Below are positions 1-11,091 of a DNA stretch of 64,000 nt, piece by piece; position 1 is the stretch's first letter; each line of letters opens with the position of its first letter. The position numbers and the translations under genes were made by a program. The stretch lies in the NCBI RefSeq assembly GCF_009389715.1, contig NC_052392.1:30640592-30704591 (forward strand), in the 5' to 3' direction. Source of the DNA: Phoenix dactylifera. Taxonomy: Eukaryota > Streptophyta > Magnoliopsida > Arecales > Arecaceae. The notes under the pieces were generated by a model. That model saw only the letters and a program-made list of their open reading frames with translations. It made no database searches and was not told the DNA's origin.

Positions 1-147
1 GGATTGGCTCAAATGAAATTGACTCCTTGGAGTGAAAATCCCAACAATAAGGGATGGCACGACTCAAAAAGTTTTGAGGAATAGAGCGAGTTTGGCCAAC
101 CATGGCTCTCCAGCGATGAAGATATCAGCGACACGACATGAGGAAGT

Positions 148-658
148 TGGAGTAGGTTGAATTTGGATCGAATACCATTACATCTGCATTCATATTTATT
201 TTGTTAGATGAATACAAATATAGATATGGATGTTAGTCAGATGTAGACATTTATATCTATATTTGTTTTAAGCAGATATGGGTATAAATCAGATGCTGGA
301 AGTATGGATATAAATACGGATATATATCGAAGAATTAAAATTTATGATCAAAGAATCAAAGATATTTCTAAGTTGAAGGTAAATCAAGTTAATAGCATGT
401 TAATGTGGTTATTTATTTTCTTTAAATGTTCATGAGTGTTCAATAAAATTAAATAGGATTACAAATAGAATCGGATATTCGGATATGCATTGAATAGTTT
501 TCTATCCATATCCATATCTATTTTTTTTTAATGGATACACATATAAATATGAATATTAGTCGGATGCTCAAATTTCTATCCATATTCTTATAGATTCCAA
601 GATAATAATGGGCATACATAAACATTATCTGATCCACTTTCACATCCACTCCTAACTA
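148..658. mobile_element. degenerate inverted-repeat (hAT/MITE-like) element
   Basis: The left end (about 148-175) and the right end (about 632-658) are imperfect inverted copies of each other: a GGAGT start, a short spacer, then a GGATC-A-GATA-like core. The interior is full of short ATGGATAT/GATATGGA variants. This layout resembles non-autonomous hAT-type elements of monocots. No coding capacity or clear target-site duplication is visible, so the family is uncertain. Confidence 0.35.
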
Positions 659-1586
659 GTAGTGCGCATGTGCCATGATAGTGATCAATATTTAATTTAT
701 AAAACAAATAATTAGATTGTTATATATATATATTAATAATCAAATAAATATCTAATAATTTATTGTATTTATTGAAAATAATGATGTAGATTTATCTTCT
801 TTTTTCTCAATAATAGCTTGCACAACAAAGTAGACTTTTCCTCTCCTACAACATAATAACAATTTAAAACAATACATATATATATATATATATATTGCAT
901 CTTCCATGATTGAACTCGAGATAGTAGTTAAAAAATATTAAAAAATTATTAGCTATATATGTTATCATCTCTAACTATCAACAATATATTAGTAGAAGGA
1001 AGTATTTCATTTCAAAATATAATAGCATGTATAGTTCATATGTTTATTTAATCAAATTTAGGACATGAAATGTGATGTCATTTTGGGTTAACTATTTATC
1101 ACTTACTAAAATTTTTAAAAATACTTCCATGCTATAGTTATCAATATTTAATTTAACATCTCTACCAAGCCAAGTATATTTAAACTTGATCTTTATATTT
1201 AAATAATTTCTCATGTAGATTCATATATTATAAGTTTATTCAGTCATAGTATCAAGACTCTCTCTTCAATTGCCATGCCTATATTTATACTAATAATAGC
1301 TATATATACAGATTTATGTAAAGTAAATGTTACAAGCAGAATCATATTTGAACCTTCTGGTCTTTTTTCTAAAGAAGGGACTTGGCTTAAATTCATCTAC
1401 TTGGGTATACAATCAAAAGGAAACAATTAGTAATTTTGATACTTTATTTCAGCTAATAGCTTTCAAGAAGTTATCCTGAGAATCTTTTCTTACCTGGGCC
1501 ATCCCACAATGCCTCCAGTGATATAGTGGAGTTGTGGTAGTAGAGCCAATTTTGGAACCCCTATATAACCTATTAACTAGCCCGGG
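659..1586. other. AT-rich intergenic DNA
   Basis: No gene is recognised. The stretch is AT-rich with many stops in every frame, and a (TA)n microsatellite lies at 876-895. Confidence 0.6.
876..895. repeat. (TA)n microsatellite
   Basis: About ten uninterrupted AT dinucleotides in intergenic DNA. Confidence 0.9.
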
Positions 1587-1760
1587 TCGGGGGTGCATGT
1601 TTCGCATGTAAGAAGGATTCACTTTGAGAAGGATTCACCTTCTTTTGCACGAATCTACCATTGGATCATCCACGGATCATTTTGAGATCTATGCACGCAG
1701 ATGAATGACGGAGTTCATAGTGCTTTGAGTGCCCAAGATAAAGGAGAATCTCTAATCATA
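1587..1760. mobile_element. MITE fragment related to the element in the ALMT intron
   Basis: The left end GGGTGCATGTTTCGCATG and the following AAGAAGGAT match the terminus of the complete small element at 14634-14839. The inner block ACCATTGGATCAT and GATCTATGCA-GCAGAT is also shared. The right terminal repeat was not found, so this is probably a truncated copy. Confidence 0.4.
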
Positions 1761-4070
1761 GTGAAACTATATTAGTAGATGAGGCATGTTCTAAGAACAT
1801 CCTAGTACTCTTTCCAGCATTAATCTCCATGCAGTATTTCACTTAGGTAGGGGGAAAGCAAAGCACAAAAGCGACAATAACAACCAAGGCCAGCAAACAG
1901 GCAAGATAGCAATAATATATATGAGTTTCCAACAAATCCTACATGATCCCTCAACTAGATTTATTTGACAATTCCAGATGTCTTATGTGCAGGCATTCAT
2001 GACATGTGGAGGCCAAAAGTCATGAGGCCTTCATATTCATGCTGATTGTGGTCAACAACTTTTTATAGTCAATAAAATTTTGGGACAGGTAACTTTCACT
2101 ATTTGAGTGATAAAACTACTTAGTTGGCTATCAGAAATATGTCAAACTTTGATTGGATTTCAGAAAGCTTAGGATCTTAATGGATGCACCTGGCGTGAGC
2201 TTGCGATCCTCTCTGGTTGGATAAAAGTTCTTACCCAACATTTGATACATTATCCATCTCATCTTAATTGAACTCCAAAAAGGATAAGCTGTGCCAAACT
2301 AAGCACTAAAAGGTTGAATCCAAGGACTCCATTATACTGTCCCTTACGCGTTTACGTAAGCCAAACATGGCTATCTGAGTAGCATGTGTCATCAAATTAT
2401 CTTTTTAAAACAAGTTTAACCTAACATAATCATGCTAGTGCTTTATCATTTAGTTCAAGAATGCGCTTACGTGACCGTGACATAATTAGACCAAGTAAGT
2501 GTTATCATCACAACATAATCAACTTTGTTTCCCTATGTGACACTTCTAAAGCACCACCATACTTTTCAGAAGCAACATGAGATAAATTAAGGGGCTGACT
2601 GAGCTAACACTATACTTGAAGCAACCTATTATTATTAATAATGGTTGCCTAAGAAGTACAAGAAAACATGCAATTCTTGGTACGGAAAGGTTTTAATAGA
2701 AGAGAGGGGCTAATAGCTCTTAGATTTTTGCTACTGTCTATAGAAAATAACTAAAGAGAGAGGAGAATGAACGAGCTAATCCGTGTCTTAGTCACGACAA
2801 ATAGGCAGTTTAGGTAATGAGAAGGAAATCTTAATGGCATAGCCACTAGGGTATTCCACTAAAGAAGCCCATGCTCATCTCATGGGGCTGTCCATTAAGA
2901 AGTCTACGTCTGGAACCAGGGAGGTCATAGGCACTATGACTAGCATTCGCTTAGAAAATGAAACATCATTGCATGAACGCCACCTCATTTATAGAAGAAA
3001 GCTATAGAAAGTACCATAGATGGGCACTAACCAGATCCTCAACTAACTGTATTGGATGAACACCCCAAAAAAACCCCAAAACACAAGGAAAGAAAAGTAA
3101 AGTGCCGCCCATAAGATCATTAAGCTCCTCATCAAAGAGCAAGCAGAAAAACTTTAGTATTATGCAGCACCGACAAATCTTTAAACAACTTCAAAACAAA
3201 TATGAGGACTGACATCACTGAACTCTTGTTGCCCAAGAATTAATATTCTTTCATTTCATTCTTTCATTTTCCTATGCTACTTATAAGCAGGTAGAAAACA
3301 ATTAACGAATTATCAAAGGAAAAGAAAAAACAAAATTTGTGCCATTTTGGGTGAGATCTTGGGTTGTTACAAAATTCATGGACATTTTGGTAAGAAAAAG
3401 GGGTACATATTATATTAATGAATCAAAGTGAATTGTGTGAATGGAGCATATCACTCATTAATTGTTTTTTATCCGCCAATTACTGAATCAAATCAACAGT
3501 TGGCTGGACAAAATATCCCCAGGCAAAAATTCACTATATATGCTTGCATGGGATGTAACATCATCCTCATAATTTGTGGAGGTCTTATGCTAAATATATA
3601 TGTTTTCACAATTGGTAATAGTACCCCTTCAATAAAAAAAAAAAAGAAAGAAAAAAGATAATGGCAGATTCACTAGCTATATATGATACTATTAATTAAT
3701 TGATAGCTTACCTAAGGTCACAAGTGAGATAAACATATGTATGCAATATTCACTAAGAATATACTACTCAAAGGTATGCATGCGGACAAATTTAGTATTA
3801 ATTCCCTAAGATTCTGTCCATGATGTTTCTTCTTTTTTTTAATAAATTATCAAGGCATGTAATAGTAAAGCACATGGCTTCTGGTTGATGGAGAACTAGA
3901 TAGTGGTAGCTGGGTTTTGTGTACCATGCAGAATAAGTAACTGAGCCAGCATGGAGAATCATATCTGATGGGCATCAGATCATCAAAAGATTGTTTCAAA
4001 GCACAGAGGTTTCTTTTACTGAATCAAACACACTTGGACATGAGAAAAATATATTCCAGAGTAAACATCC
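1761..4070. other. intergenic DNA, no recognised gene
   Basis: Only short open frames without family resemblance are present. A scrap of TRIM LTR (its last about 30 bases, plus orientation) lies at 3341-3371. The last five bases, CATCC at 4066-4070, are the target-site duplication of the downstream retrotransposon. Confidence 0.6.
3341..3371 (+). repeat. TRIM LTR 3'-end fragment
   Basis: The sequence TTTTGGGTGAGATCTTGGGT followed by TGTTACA matches the last bases of the 137 bp TRIM LTRs at 31105-31542 and elsewhere. No primer-binding site or second LTR follows, so it is a solitary scrap. Confidence 0.55.
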
Positions 4071-4496
4071 TGATGGGGACATCAGAGCCCTTCATCCAGA
4101 TGATCCTGAGCCCCCGGATTGAGCCAGACTCGTTTATTTGCATATTTATTTTATTATTTTATTTTTGGGCTTATTTGCATTCTAGGGTTTATTTGTGGTT
4201 TATTTTATTTCTGGGCTTATTTGCATTTTAGGGCTTATTTGTGTTATTTGTGGGTTCATTAGGATTTATTTCTGTGTAAGGGGGGTTTATGCAAGTTGTG
4301 TATTTGGGCCCTATATATAGGGAACTATTTTCATGATTAGGGTTTAATGAATGATTAAGAATTTCTTTTCCTCCCAGATCTTATTCTTCCTCCTCCTCCT
4401 CCCCTTCTCTTCTTCCTGTGTCTCTAGAACCTCTTCTTCCTTCTTCCTCTCTTGTTCTTCCTTCTTCTCCTCTTTTTCCGCATTTGTGCGGCATCA
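4071..4496 (+). repeat. 5' LTR of the chromovirus derivative
   Basis: 426 bp, TGATG...CATCA. A TATA-like CTATATATAG at 4311-4320 sits in a GGGCCC context, with TTATTTG repeats upstream and a CTTCC-rich stretch downstream, which is probably the transcribed R/U5 part. Confidence 0.93.
4311..4320 (+). promoter_or_regulatory. LTR core promoter (TATA-like)
   Basis: CTATATATAG is the only good TATA-like box in the LTR and lies about 175 bases before its end. The 3' LTR has the same box at 8429-8438. Confidence 0.5.
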
Positions 4497-4499
4497 ACT

Positions 4500-4511
4500 T
4501 GGTATCAGAGC
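4500..4511 (+). other. primer-binding site, tRNA-iMet
   Basis: TGGTATCAGAGC begins three bases after the 5' LTR. It is the usual complement of the 3' end of plant initiator methionine tRNA used to prime reverse transcription. Confidence 0.9.
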
Positions 4512-6653
4512 AAGGCTGGTTTTGCCCCTGCTGCCAAAGCCCCGATCCATCTCCCGGCTACTTCTTCCAAACCGAGAGGAAAAAAAAAAAAAAAAGGAAT
4601 CTCTCTCTTTCTCTCTCGGTTCAAACCAGAGGAGAAAGGAAAACCCCTTTCCACCGTCAAGCCGCACCGCCTCCATCCTCCGCCTGCGCCACCGCCAGAC
4701 CTCACCCGAGCTCCAGACGTCACCCGAGCTCTTGTGCAACCTGCTCGTGCCGCCGCTCTCTTCCACGACCGCCTTCGCCGACGTCCCAGTCGACGCCGCC
4801 GCCCGCCGCGCTCCGCCTCATCTTCTGCACCACCGCCGCCATCTGTCGCCAAAAGTCCGCCACCGCCACCAGCCGGAGCTCGTGACCGGTTGCCGTCCGC
4901 GCCTGTGACCGCCTACCCGAGGTCGGCCGCCCCCGTCGCCGCAGAGCCGCGGCCGAGATCTCCGCTCCGCCCGCAAGCGCCGCCGCGAAGCGCGGCACGC
5001 CCTCCCGAATCCGTCGGGAGGTTGAAGAAGACCGGCGTTCACGGGTAAGAGCCAAACCCATTAGCCCATTACCCGCTAGCCCGAGTCCGGCTCCAACAAA
5101 TCAAAAAAAAAAAAAAAAAAAAAGTTTCACGTGACCCACACGTGACGGGTCCGTAAAGGGTATCGGATCGGGTCAAACCCGTTAACCCGAATCCTAACGG
5201 GTCTGAGTTTAAAAAAAAGTAAAAAAAAAAAGAAAAAAAAGGAAAAAAAAAGAAAAAAAAGAAAAAAAAAAGGGTACCTGTTCATCTTCCTCACCGTGAG
5301 CACCCTCGCCACCGCCTTCGTCCGCCGTCGCCGCCCGCCTCACCGCCTTGCCACCGCCTTCGTCCGCCTTCGTCACCGCGGCCGTCCGCAGCTCCGCCCG
5401 TCCTTGCCGCGACCGCCGTCGCCGTTCCACCGCTTTAGCGCCGCCTCCGCCGGGCCCTCCGCCGAGCTTTCCCTCCGAACGCCGCCTTCCCCAAGCAGAC
5501 CGCCCGCAGCACTTCTTCGTGCCCTCCGAGCACGCCGCCATCGAACCACCGAGCCGCCCCACCTCTGTGCCTCTTTCTCGGCGCCAAGATCCATCTCCCT
5601 GCCTCTGCTCCGCTGCCTCGCCGCTTCTCGCTGCTTCCGCTCTCGCCCCAACCCGCGTCCGGCTCCCTTTGTCCCTCTCCTCCCCCACTTCCGCCGCCCC
5701 CGCCCCGCTCCCCTTTCCCCTCCCTTCTTCTCCGATCAAAACCCCTCTTCCCTTCAAACTCCCACGGGCCGACTCCACAGGGGTTTCATCAGGCCCCACA
5801 CCCTCACACTCGCCCGCCCCTTCCTCAACCTTCGGGCCAACAAGTCTCAGGTCCGCGCCACCACCATAAGCATAATCCACCCCACCCCCTTCATCAGGCC
5901 ATCACAAAACAGTATTCGGCCCATTCCTCCCCATCAGACCCAGCCTGGAAACCACCCTTTTCTTCGCAATCGGGCCACTGTCGCCAAGCACGCCACTCCT
6001 TTTCAGAGCCGCTGAGTATAGGCCTACTAATTATAATTATTCAAGTCTGCAAATTGCTGAAGTCAAATTCGGTTCGCCAATTGAAGAGCCTACCAGCTGC
6101 ATTCGTGCCCCTGATCATCGCCCCAGTCCACAAGCACACGATTTTGGTCGACTACTTCACGACAGGTGATAGGTTTCTACTTTTTCTAGCTTGTTCATTT
6201 AATTATGTTCTAGTTCTCTTGCATGATAGCCATATTCTTGAAAATTTATATTGTTGTCAAAATTCAGAACATTAAACCTTTCACTTCCGAACCCATCCCA
6301 TTACCCTTTAAATCTTAACATTAAATTAGCACACCCTAGTAACAGGACGTTTCTCAACATTATCCGATCAGATTACTTTAGGATCAGAACAACTGTACTA
6401 CTTGATTGCAATCTAATTTCTTAAATTGAATAATCTTAATCCTTAATTCTGAATAACCGAAGTAAAAATCAGCAACATTTAAATTTTAAGTTATTTTGTG
6501 AAAACTTGCTGATTTCTGAAATCATAATAGATTGCATTAGTAGGTTGTCCTGCATCAAATCTGGTCCTGCATCATACTTATAAGGGTTTCATTAGTGACA
6601 CTACATTTCACATCATCACCCAGTGTCATCAGTGCAAGCCAACCTGTAGTGAT
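4512..6653 (+). other. long GC-rich leader of the retrotransposon
   Basis: About 2.1 kb separates the primer-binding site from the only retroviral-type frame. From 4640 to 5050 and 5280 to 5860 it is strongly C-rich, giving Pro/Arg/Ala-rich translations in several frames that match no family. Pure or near-pure A tracts lie at 5103-5122 and 5211-5270. A consensus-like splice donor, GGGTAAGAG, lies at 5042-5050. From 6010 onward it is ordinary AT-rich sequence. A 5' gag domain was not recognised. It may be leader, captured sequence or packaging region. Confidence 0.6.
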
Positions 6654-8240
6654 ATGGAGCACTATCTCAATCAACCTAAAACTCCTGTAGCTACCATGAA
6701 TTCCGACATTTTGAGGTCTCTCTTAGAACAGATTATTGCCATGCGGGCTGGATACAAGGAATTCCAACAAGAGATCCGTGAGCTCGTGCAAAATTCTAGG
6801 ACCCCTAAATCGCCAACCCCTGTTACAGCCCAAACTAAAATCGGTTTGGTCGCACCACCTGTAGTCCTTCCCCACTCTCCTAGGCACCAAACTCAATACT
6901 CTAGGTGTCAACAATTCGGCCATATAGCGCCCCAATGTTCCACTAAGACCTACCCGATTACTGAACCAGAAGTTAGGAACCAAGAGGCCGAATATGTCGA
7001 AGAAGTCTATGAACCAAATATAAAAGACTATGAAGAAGACTTTGAAGACGAACCTATAGAATTAGACTTTGTCCAAAATGATTCCCAAAGGGAGACTAGT
7101 GATCTAAGTACAACCAAGCCACTTCACATCACAACTGTGGAAGAGGTAGTGACAGATATTGAGAGCCAATCATCTGAATTGGCACTTGTAGCTAAAGTTA
7201 CCCATGCGGAGTCCAACCTTGAACATTCCCCGGTAGTAGTTTCCCTTCTAGAGGAGTTTCATGATGCACTCCCTGATGATCTTCCGGATGCACTTTCTCC
7301 AATGCATGATATCCAACGCGCAATCGATCTAGTTCCCGGAGCATCTCTGCCCAACCTTCTACATCATAGGCTCAGACCGAATGCATATGCTAGGACCTGG
7401 AATTTAATGTTACCGACAGTTGAGTTTACATATCATAGTTCGATTCATAAGTCCATAGGTATAAATCCATTCGAAGTGGTGCATGATTACAAACCTAGGC
7501 AACCCATAGACTTGTTTTTCATGTCTCATCAGTATAGAGTCTTTGAGTCTGCACAATCAATTGCATCACATCCACATTCATTGCATCAAGAAATCAGCAA
7601 TTGCAGTCACTTTAATAACTTAAAATATAAATCCCTTGCTGATTTAACCAGACGTTATAATGAGTTAAGTGAAAGAGATTACGTCATGATAAGAATTAGG
7701 TTTGAACGACTTTCTTCGGAAACGTTTAAGAAATTGCAAATTTGTAGTGCAGAACAGTTCAAAATCTTAAAAAAAACCAGTTCGAATGCATATGTTGTGG
7801 ATCTTCCTGATGACTATGGGATTAGTGCGACATTTAATATTGAAGATTTAGTCCCATACAAAAAGATAATATTCCTGCCTTCTGACCCCTTTATTGATAT
7901 ACCTGCCCATGTTGGACACCCTGCCCTATTACCTGCTGTTGAGCCACCACCTCCCAAATTTCATGCACGCAGAGAACAAATAGAACATATATTGGATGAG
8001 CAGGTTATTTCAAGCAGGAACGGTGGTTACCAACGTTACCTTGTTCGGTGGAAAGGTCGACCAAAGTCTGATGTGACGTGGATTTCCAAAGCACAGTTGC
8101 AGCGCATTGACCCCGATCTTCTGGAGCAGTACGACAGCCGGCCAGACCTGTACTCGACGGGGTCGAGTTTTTCTCACCCGGGAGGAGTTGATGGGGACAT
8201 CAGAGCCCTTCATCCAGATGATCCTGAGCCCCCGGATTGA
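6654..8240 (+). CDS. internally deleted chromovirus Gag-Pol polyprotein with chromodomain
   Basis: 528 codons, open from the ATG at 6654 to a stop inside the 3' LTR. Domains in order: a short gag-like N-terminus; a degenerate CCHC knuckle at about residues 84-94 (CQQFGHIAPQC), whose first cysteine is replaced by tyrosine; an acidic linker; the start of reverse transcriptase (EEFHDALPDDLP, then HDIQRAIDLVPGASLPNL, about 200-240); then, without the rest of pol, the end of integrase (LPTVEFTYHSS and INPFEVV, about 255-280) with its GPY/F-like C-terminal module (about 330-400); and a chromodomain (EHILDEQV, then YLVRWKG, then VTWISKAQL, about 440-485). In full-length relatives the reverse transcriptase and integrase pieces are separated by hundreds of residues. 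The frame has stayed open despite the deletion. It cannot copy or integrate itself, but could still supply a chromatin-targeting or packaging product. Confidence 0.85.
   Translation: MEHYLNQPKTPVATMNSDILRSLLEQIIAMRAGYKEFQQEIRELVQNSRTPKSPTPVTAQTKIGLVAPPVVLPHSPRHQTQYSRCQQFGHIAPQCSTKTYPITEPEVRNQEAEYVEEVYEPNIKDYEEDFEDEPIELDFVQNDSQRETSDLSTTKPLHITTVEEVVTDIESQSSELALVAKVTHAESNLEHSPVVVSLLEEFHDALPDDLPDALSPMHDIQRAIDLVPGASLPNLLHHRLRPNAYARTWNLMLPTVEFTYHSSIHKSIGINPFEVVHDYKPRQPIDLFFMSHQYRVFESAQSIASHPHSLHQEISNCSHFNNLKYKSLADLTRRYNELSERDYVMIRIRFERLSSETFKKLQICSAEQFKILKKTSSNAYVVDLPDDYGISATFNIEDLVPYKKIIFLPSDPFIDIPAHVGHPALLPAVEPPPPKFHARREQIEHILDEQVISSRNGGYQRYLVRWKGRPKSDVTWISKAQLQRIDPDLLEQYDSRPDLYSTGSSFSHPGGVDGDIRALHPDDPEPPD
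8180..8187 (+). other. polypurine tract
   Basis: GGGAGGAG ends one base before the 3' LTR, the expected position of the plus-strand primer. Confidence 0.75.
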
Positions 8241-8614
8241 GCCAGACTCGTTTATTTGCATATTTATTTTATTATTTTATTTTTGGGCTTATTTGCATTC
8301 TAGGGTTTATTTGTGGTTTATTTTATTTCTGGGCTTATTTGCATTTTAGGGCTTATTTGTGTTATTTGTGGGTTCATTAGGATTTATTTCTGTGTAAGGG
8401 GGGTTTATGCAAGTTGTGTATTTGGGCCCTATATATAGGGAACTATTTTCATGATTAGGGTTTAATGAATGATTAAGAATTTCTTTTCCTCCCAGATCTT
8501 ATTCTTCCTCCTCCTCCTCCCATTCTCTTCTTCCTGTGTCTCTAGAACCTCTTCTTCCTTCTTCCTCTCTTGTTCTTCCTTCTTCTCCTCTTTTTCCGCA
8601 TTTGTGCGGCATCA
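8189..8614 (+). repeat. 3' LTR of the chromovirus derivative
   Basis: 426 bp, the same length as the 5' LTR with one visible substitution. The polyprotein frame reads 17 codons plus a stop into it. Confidence 0.93.
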
Positions 8615-8619
8615 CATCC

Positions 8620-10269
8620 TAAACAAGAGCCCAGAAGGCTAAGAACCCCTGATAATGTTTAGGAATAACTTGGCAATAGCTGGATAAACTAAGTGTCTGC
8701 ATGCAAATGCTTGTGTGAATGTATATATTCTCATATATTCCCCATGTCTGGCTAATAAACTCTCTTTTCATCTTTCTGAGGGGACTGAACCATTTCATAG
8801 CAGGTATGCATGCATGGCTAGAGGTGTGTAAAGGGATTAAGCATCCAGAAGATCAATTAGGGTACGACGGAGAGGCAAGGGAGTGGGAGTATGGTAAAGG
8901 TATAGTGGGCTGTAGAAGCACCACCAGTTTCCTCGTGAGAAGGTACACGCTCCAACTTGTGTAGCGAGAGCTGAAAGTATCAGTTAGATAAGAGCAAGAA
9001 TTAAAGTGGGACTGTCGTCTAATCACGGGCTTCAGGCTTTGTTATCCTAAATATAGTTGTTAAGAATCTGAGAACAAGAGATTGCGGTAGATATCAATGT
9101 TTGCATTTTAGTAATTCATCATAGGCAATACATCGTGAGAACAATGATGGATTAATCGAAATATTTGTTCTTGAGATATCTAAAGGAGCCTCTTTGTCCC
9201 ATAAACATAAAGCTTTATGAAGGATTTTAGATTGGCTTTAGATGCATGTGATCTCCATTTAATAATTATTTCTATTGAGAACTAAGAGTATCACAAGACT
9301 CATTATAGACAAATTTGGCTTGTTCAAATAGATCTGGATAGGGTCTAGAAGCAAAGACGTAACTTTCGGAAACTTTAGCTTTCTTATGCAATATTAATTT
9401 TTAGCGAGACAAATACAACCGAGTACTAGGGGACTGCTACCATCCCTGTAGAGATTTATCGGACCTCATCGACATAGATTTTATTGATGTCCGGGGCATG
9501 AAATGAGCGGTTCAAAATGAAATTTCTTGTTGAGTAAGCTTTTGACTTAACATATATATTGCAATCTACAAATAATTAGGAGATATAAGGCAAAGTTGAT
9601 ATAGAAAATTAGATTTTTCACATAACCTTCTATTGTTTTAAAAACTTTCATCTTTTCTTAATTAGAAGAGGAATTTGACAAGAATTGGAAAAGATAGAAT
9701 TCACTACTTAAATGCTAAAACCATACTTTCAAAATTATTTTATTTTCATATTATTTTTGTGAAGGTTTTATTTTGAGCAGATGAAAGTAAAACACTTCTT
9801 TCACTCTTCGATTATATAAGAAGAAATGCCTTGTAATGATGACTATTATTTATTTTATAATTTATTTTCTACTCTAATATTAAAATGCCACCTTTTCCAA
9901 TTCATAAATGGGATTTACCAGCATTTCTCTTTGATGATTTTGATTGAAATCAAAATAATTTAGAGGCCTAATGTAGATTTATATATGACATATAAAAGTG
10001 AAAGAGCTTTTAATTTATTATTTTTTTCTTTTAACTAGAAGTTTAGTGGGAGTGGCACTCTTTGTTCAAACCAAAAATGTCTTCCCAGTATTCCATTATT
10101 AATTCTTCTTTAATTTTTACTATTAGAATCACTAATAATTTCACTAATAAGAACAATATCCACATGCATTGTTGGAAAGCTTATTTTAGGTCCTATTTTG
10201 ATATTTATTTCGATAAGAAAGATGCCTTGCATCATTGAAAAAAAGTAAGGAGAGAAAACAAAAAAAAAA
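8620..10269. other. intergenic DNA, no recognised gene
   Basis: AT-rich, with short frames only. No repeat structure was recognised. Confidence 0.55.
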
Positions 10270-11090
10270 TGAGTTGGAAATCTACATGAAAAGACAGCCT
10301 TACATTGAATAGTAAAAGAAGGGTGAAGGGGTTGGTATACTAGTTAGGTTCAAAGCTCAATGCCATAAGTTTTTGGATCAAGTTGGATTTTGATTTTTAT
10401 GCTAAGTCACTTGGTTCCAACTCCTCGTCTACTTAATAAGTGATAGCAAATCCAATGGTAATGATTTTGGGCATGAATCTTGAAGCATTAAGGCACATAA
10501 ATATTGATGGCTTTTAGAAAGATAATTATGGATGATGGAGTTGAGCTATGATAATAATGACATGCTAAGTTGATAAAGGAGACTGGATGGAGAGGGAAGT
10601 TAGGTTGAAGCTTGAGCTTGATGTGGCAAGGAAGGTCGATAGTTCAAGATATCATATCAATGCACAAACTTGAGCATGATTCTTAGAAGAGCAGGTCTCA
10701 TGATGTAGCAACTAAACCCTAGCATGGTAAAAGCATGAAGAAACACATCATGTACATTCAGAATAGCATATGATAAGTAAATTTGAGTGCATATGATGGA
10801 AGCATGTGGGAGCACATGATGATACATTTGAAAGAGATCATATTGAGAGTTGTGGATCTAATGAAAAGAGAAGTTGATAAGGATATGGACGAAATTCATA
10901 CATGAGCCAGAGATTGTTGGAAATTTATATGAGAAAAGATAGTTCCATATAGTAAAAAGAAAAAGTGAGAGAGTTGAGCTACTAATTCACCCAAAATTCA
11001 ATGGCATAAGCTTTTAGATTAAGTTAGGGTTCCATTAATATGCATGTTTGTTCATTACAAGTTGTGAGTTCCACTCTTCCTAGATTTTCT
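10270..11090. repeat. diverged direct-repeat pair, possible old LTR-type element
   Basis: A block of about 165 bases at 10270-10440 recurs in the same direction at 10918-11085. Shared landmarks are GTTGGAAAT, TAGTAAAA, CAATG-CATAAG and GGATCAAGTT/AGATTAAGTT. The second copy starts TGTTGGAAAT, which is typical of Copia-type LTR starts. About 480 bases lie between them, without a coding frame. It could be a small non-autonomous LTR element or a segmental duplication. Confidence 0.4.
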
Positions 11091-11091
11091 A

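Larger units (their letters stand above)
4071..8614 (+). mobile_element. complete non-autonomous Ty3/gypsy chromovirus (LTR retrotransposon)
   Basis: Two 426 bp LTRs (4071-4496 and 8189-8614) bound the element. Both begin TGATG and end CATCA. The flanking 5 bp CATCC is duplicated (4066-4070 and 8615-8619). A primer-binding site matching initiator tRNA-Met follows the 5' LTR and a purine tract precedes the 3' LTR. The LTRs differ at a single base that I could find (C in CCCCTTCTC, A in CCCATTCTC), so insertion was recent. The interior holds a long GC-rich leader and one 528-codon frame with pieces of gag, reverse transcriptase start, integrase end and a chromodomain. Protease, most of reverse transcriptase, RNase H and the integrase core are missing, so mobilisation must have been in trans. 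Confidence 0.93.

Noticed and set aside
4351-5048. Several overlapping Pro/Ser/Arg-rich open frames in the retrotransposon leader
   Set aside because: They arise from GC-rich low-complexity sequence, are open on both strands, and match no domain.
5209-6015. Long open frames on both strands (223 and 239 codons)
   Set aside because: The minus frame runs through the poly-A/T tract and C-rich repeats; composition explains the lack of stops.
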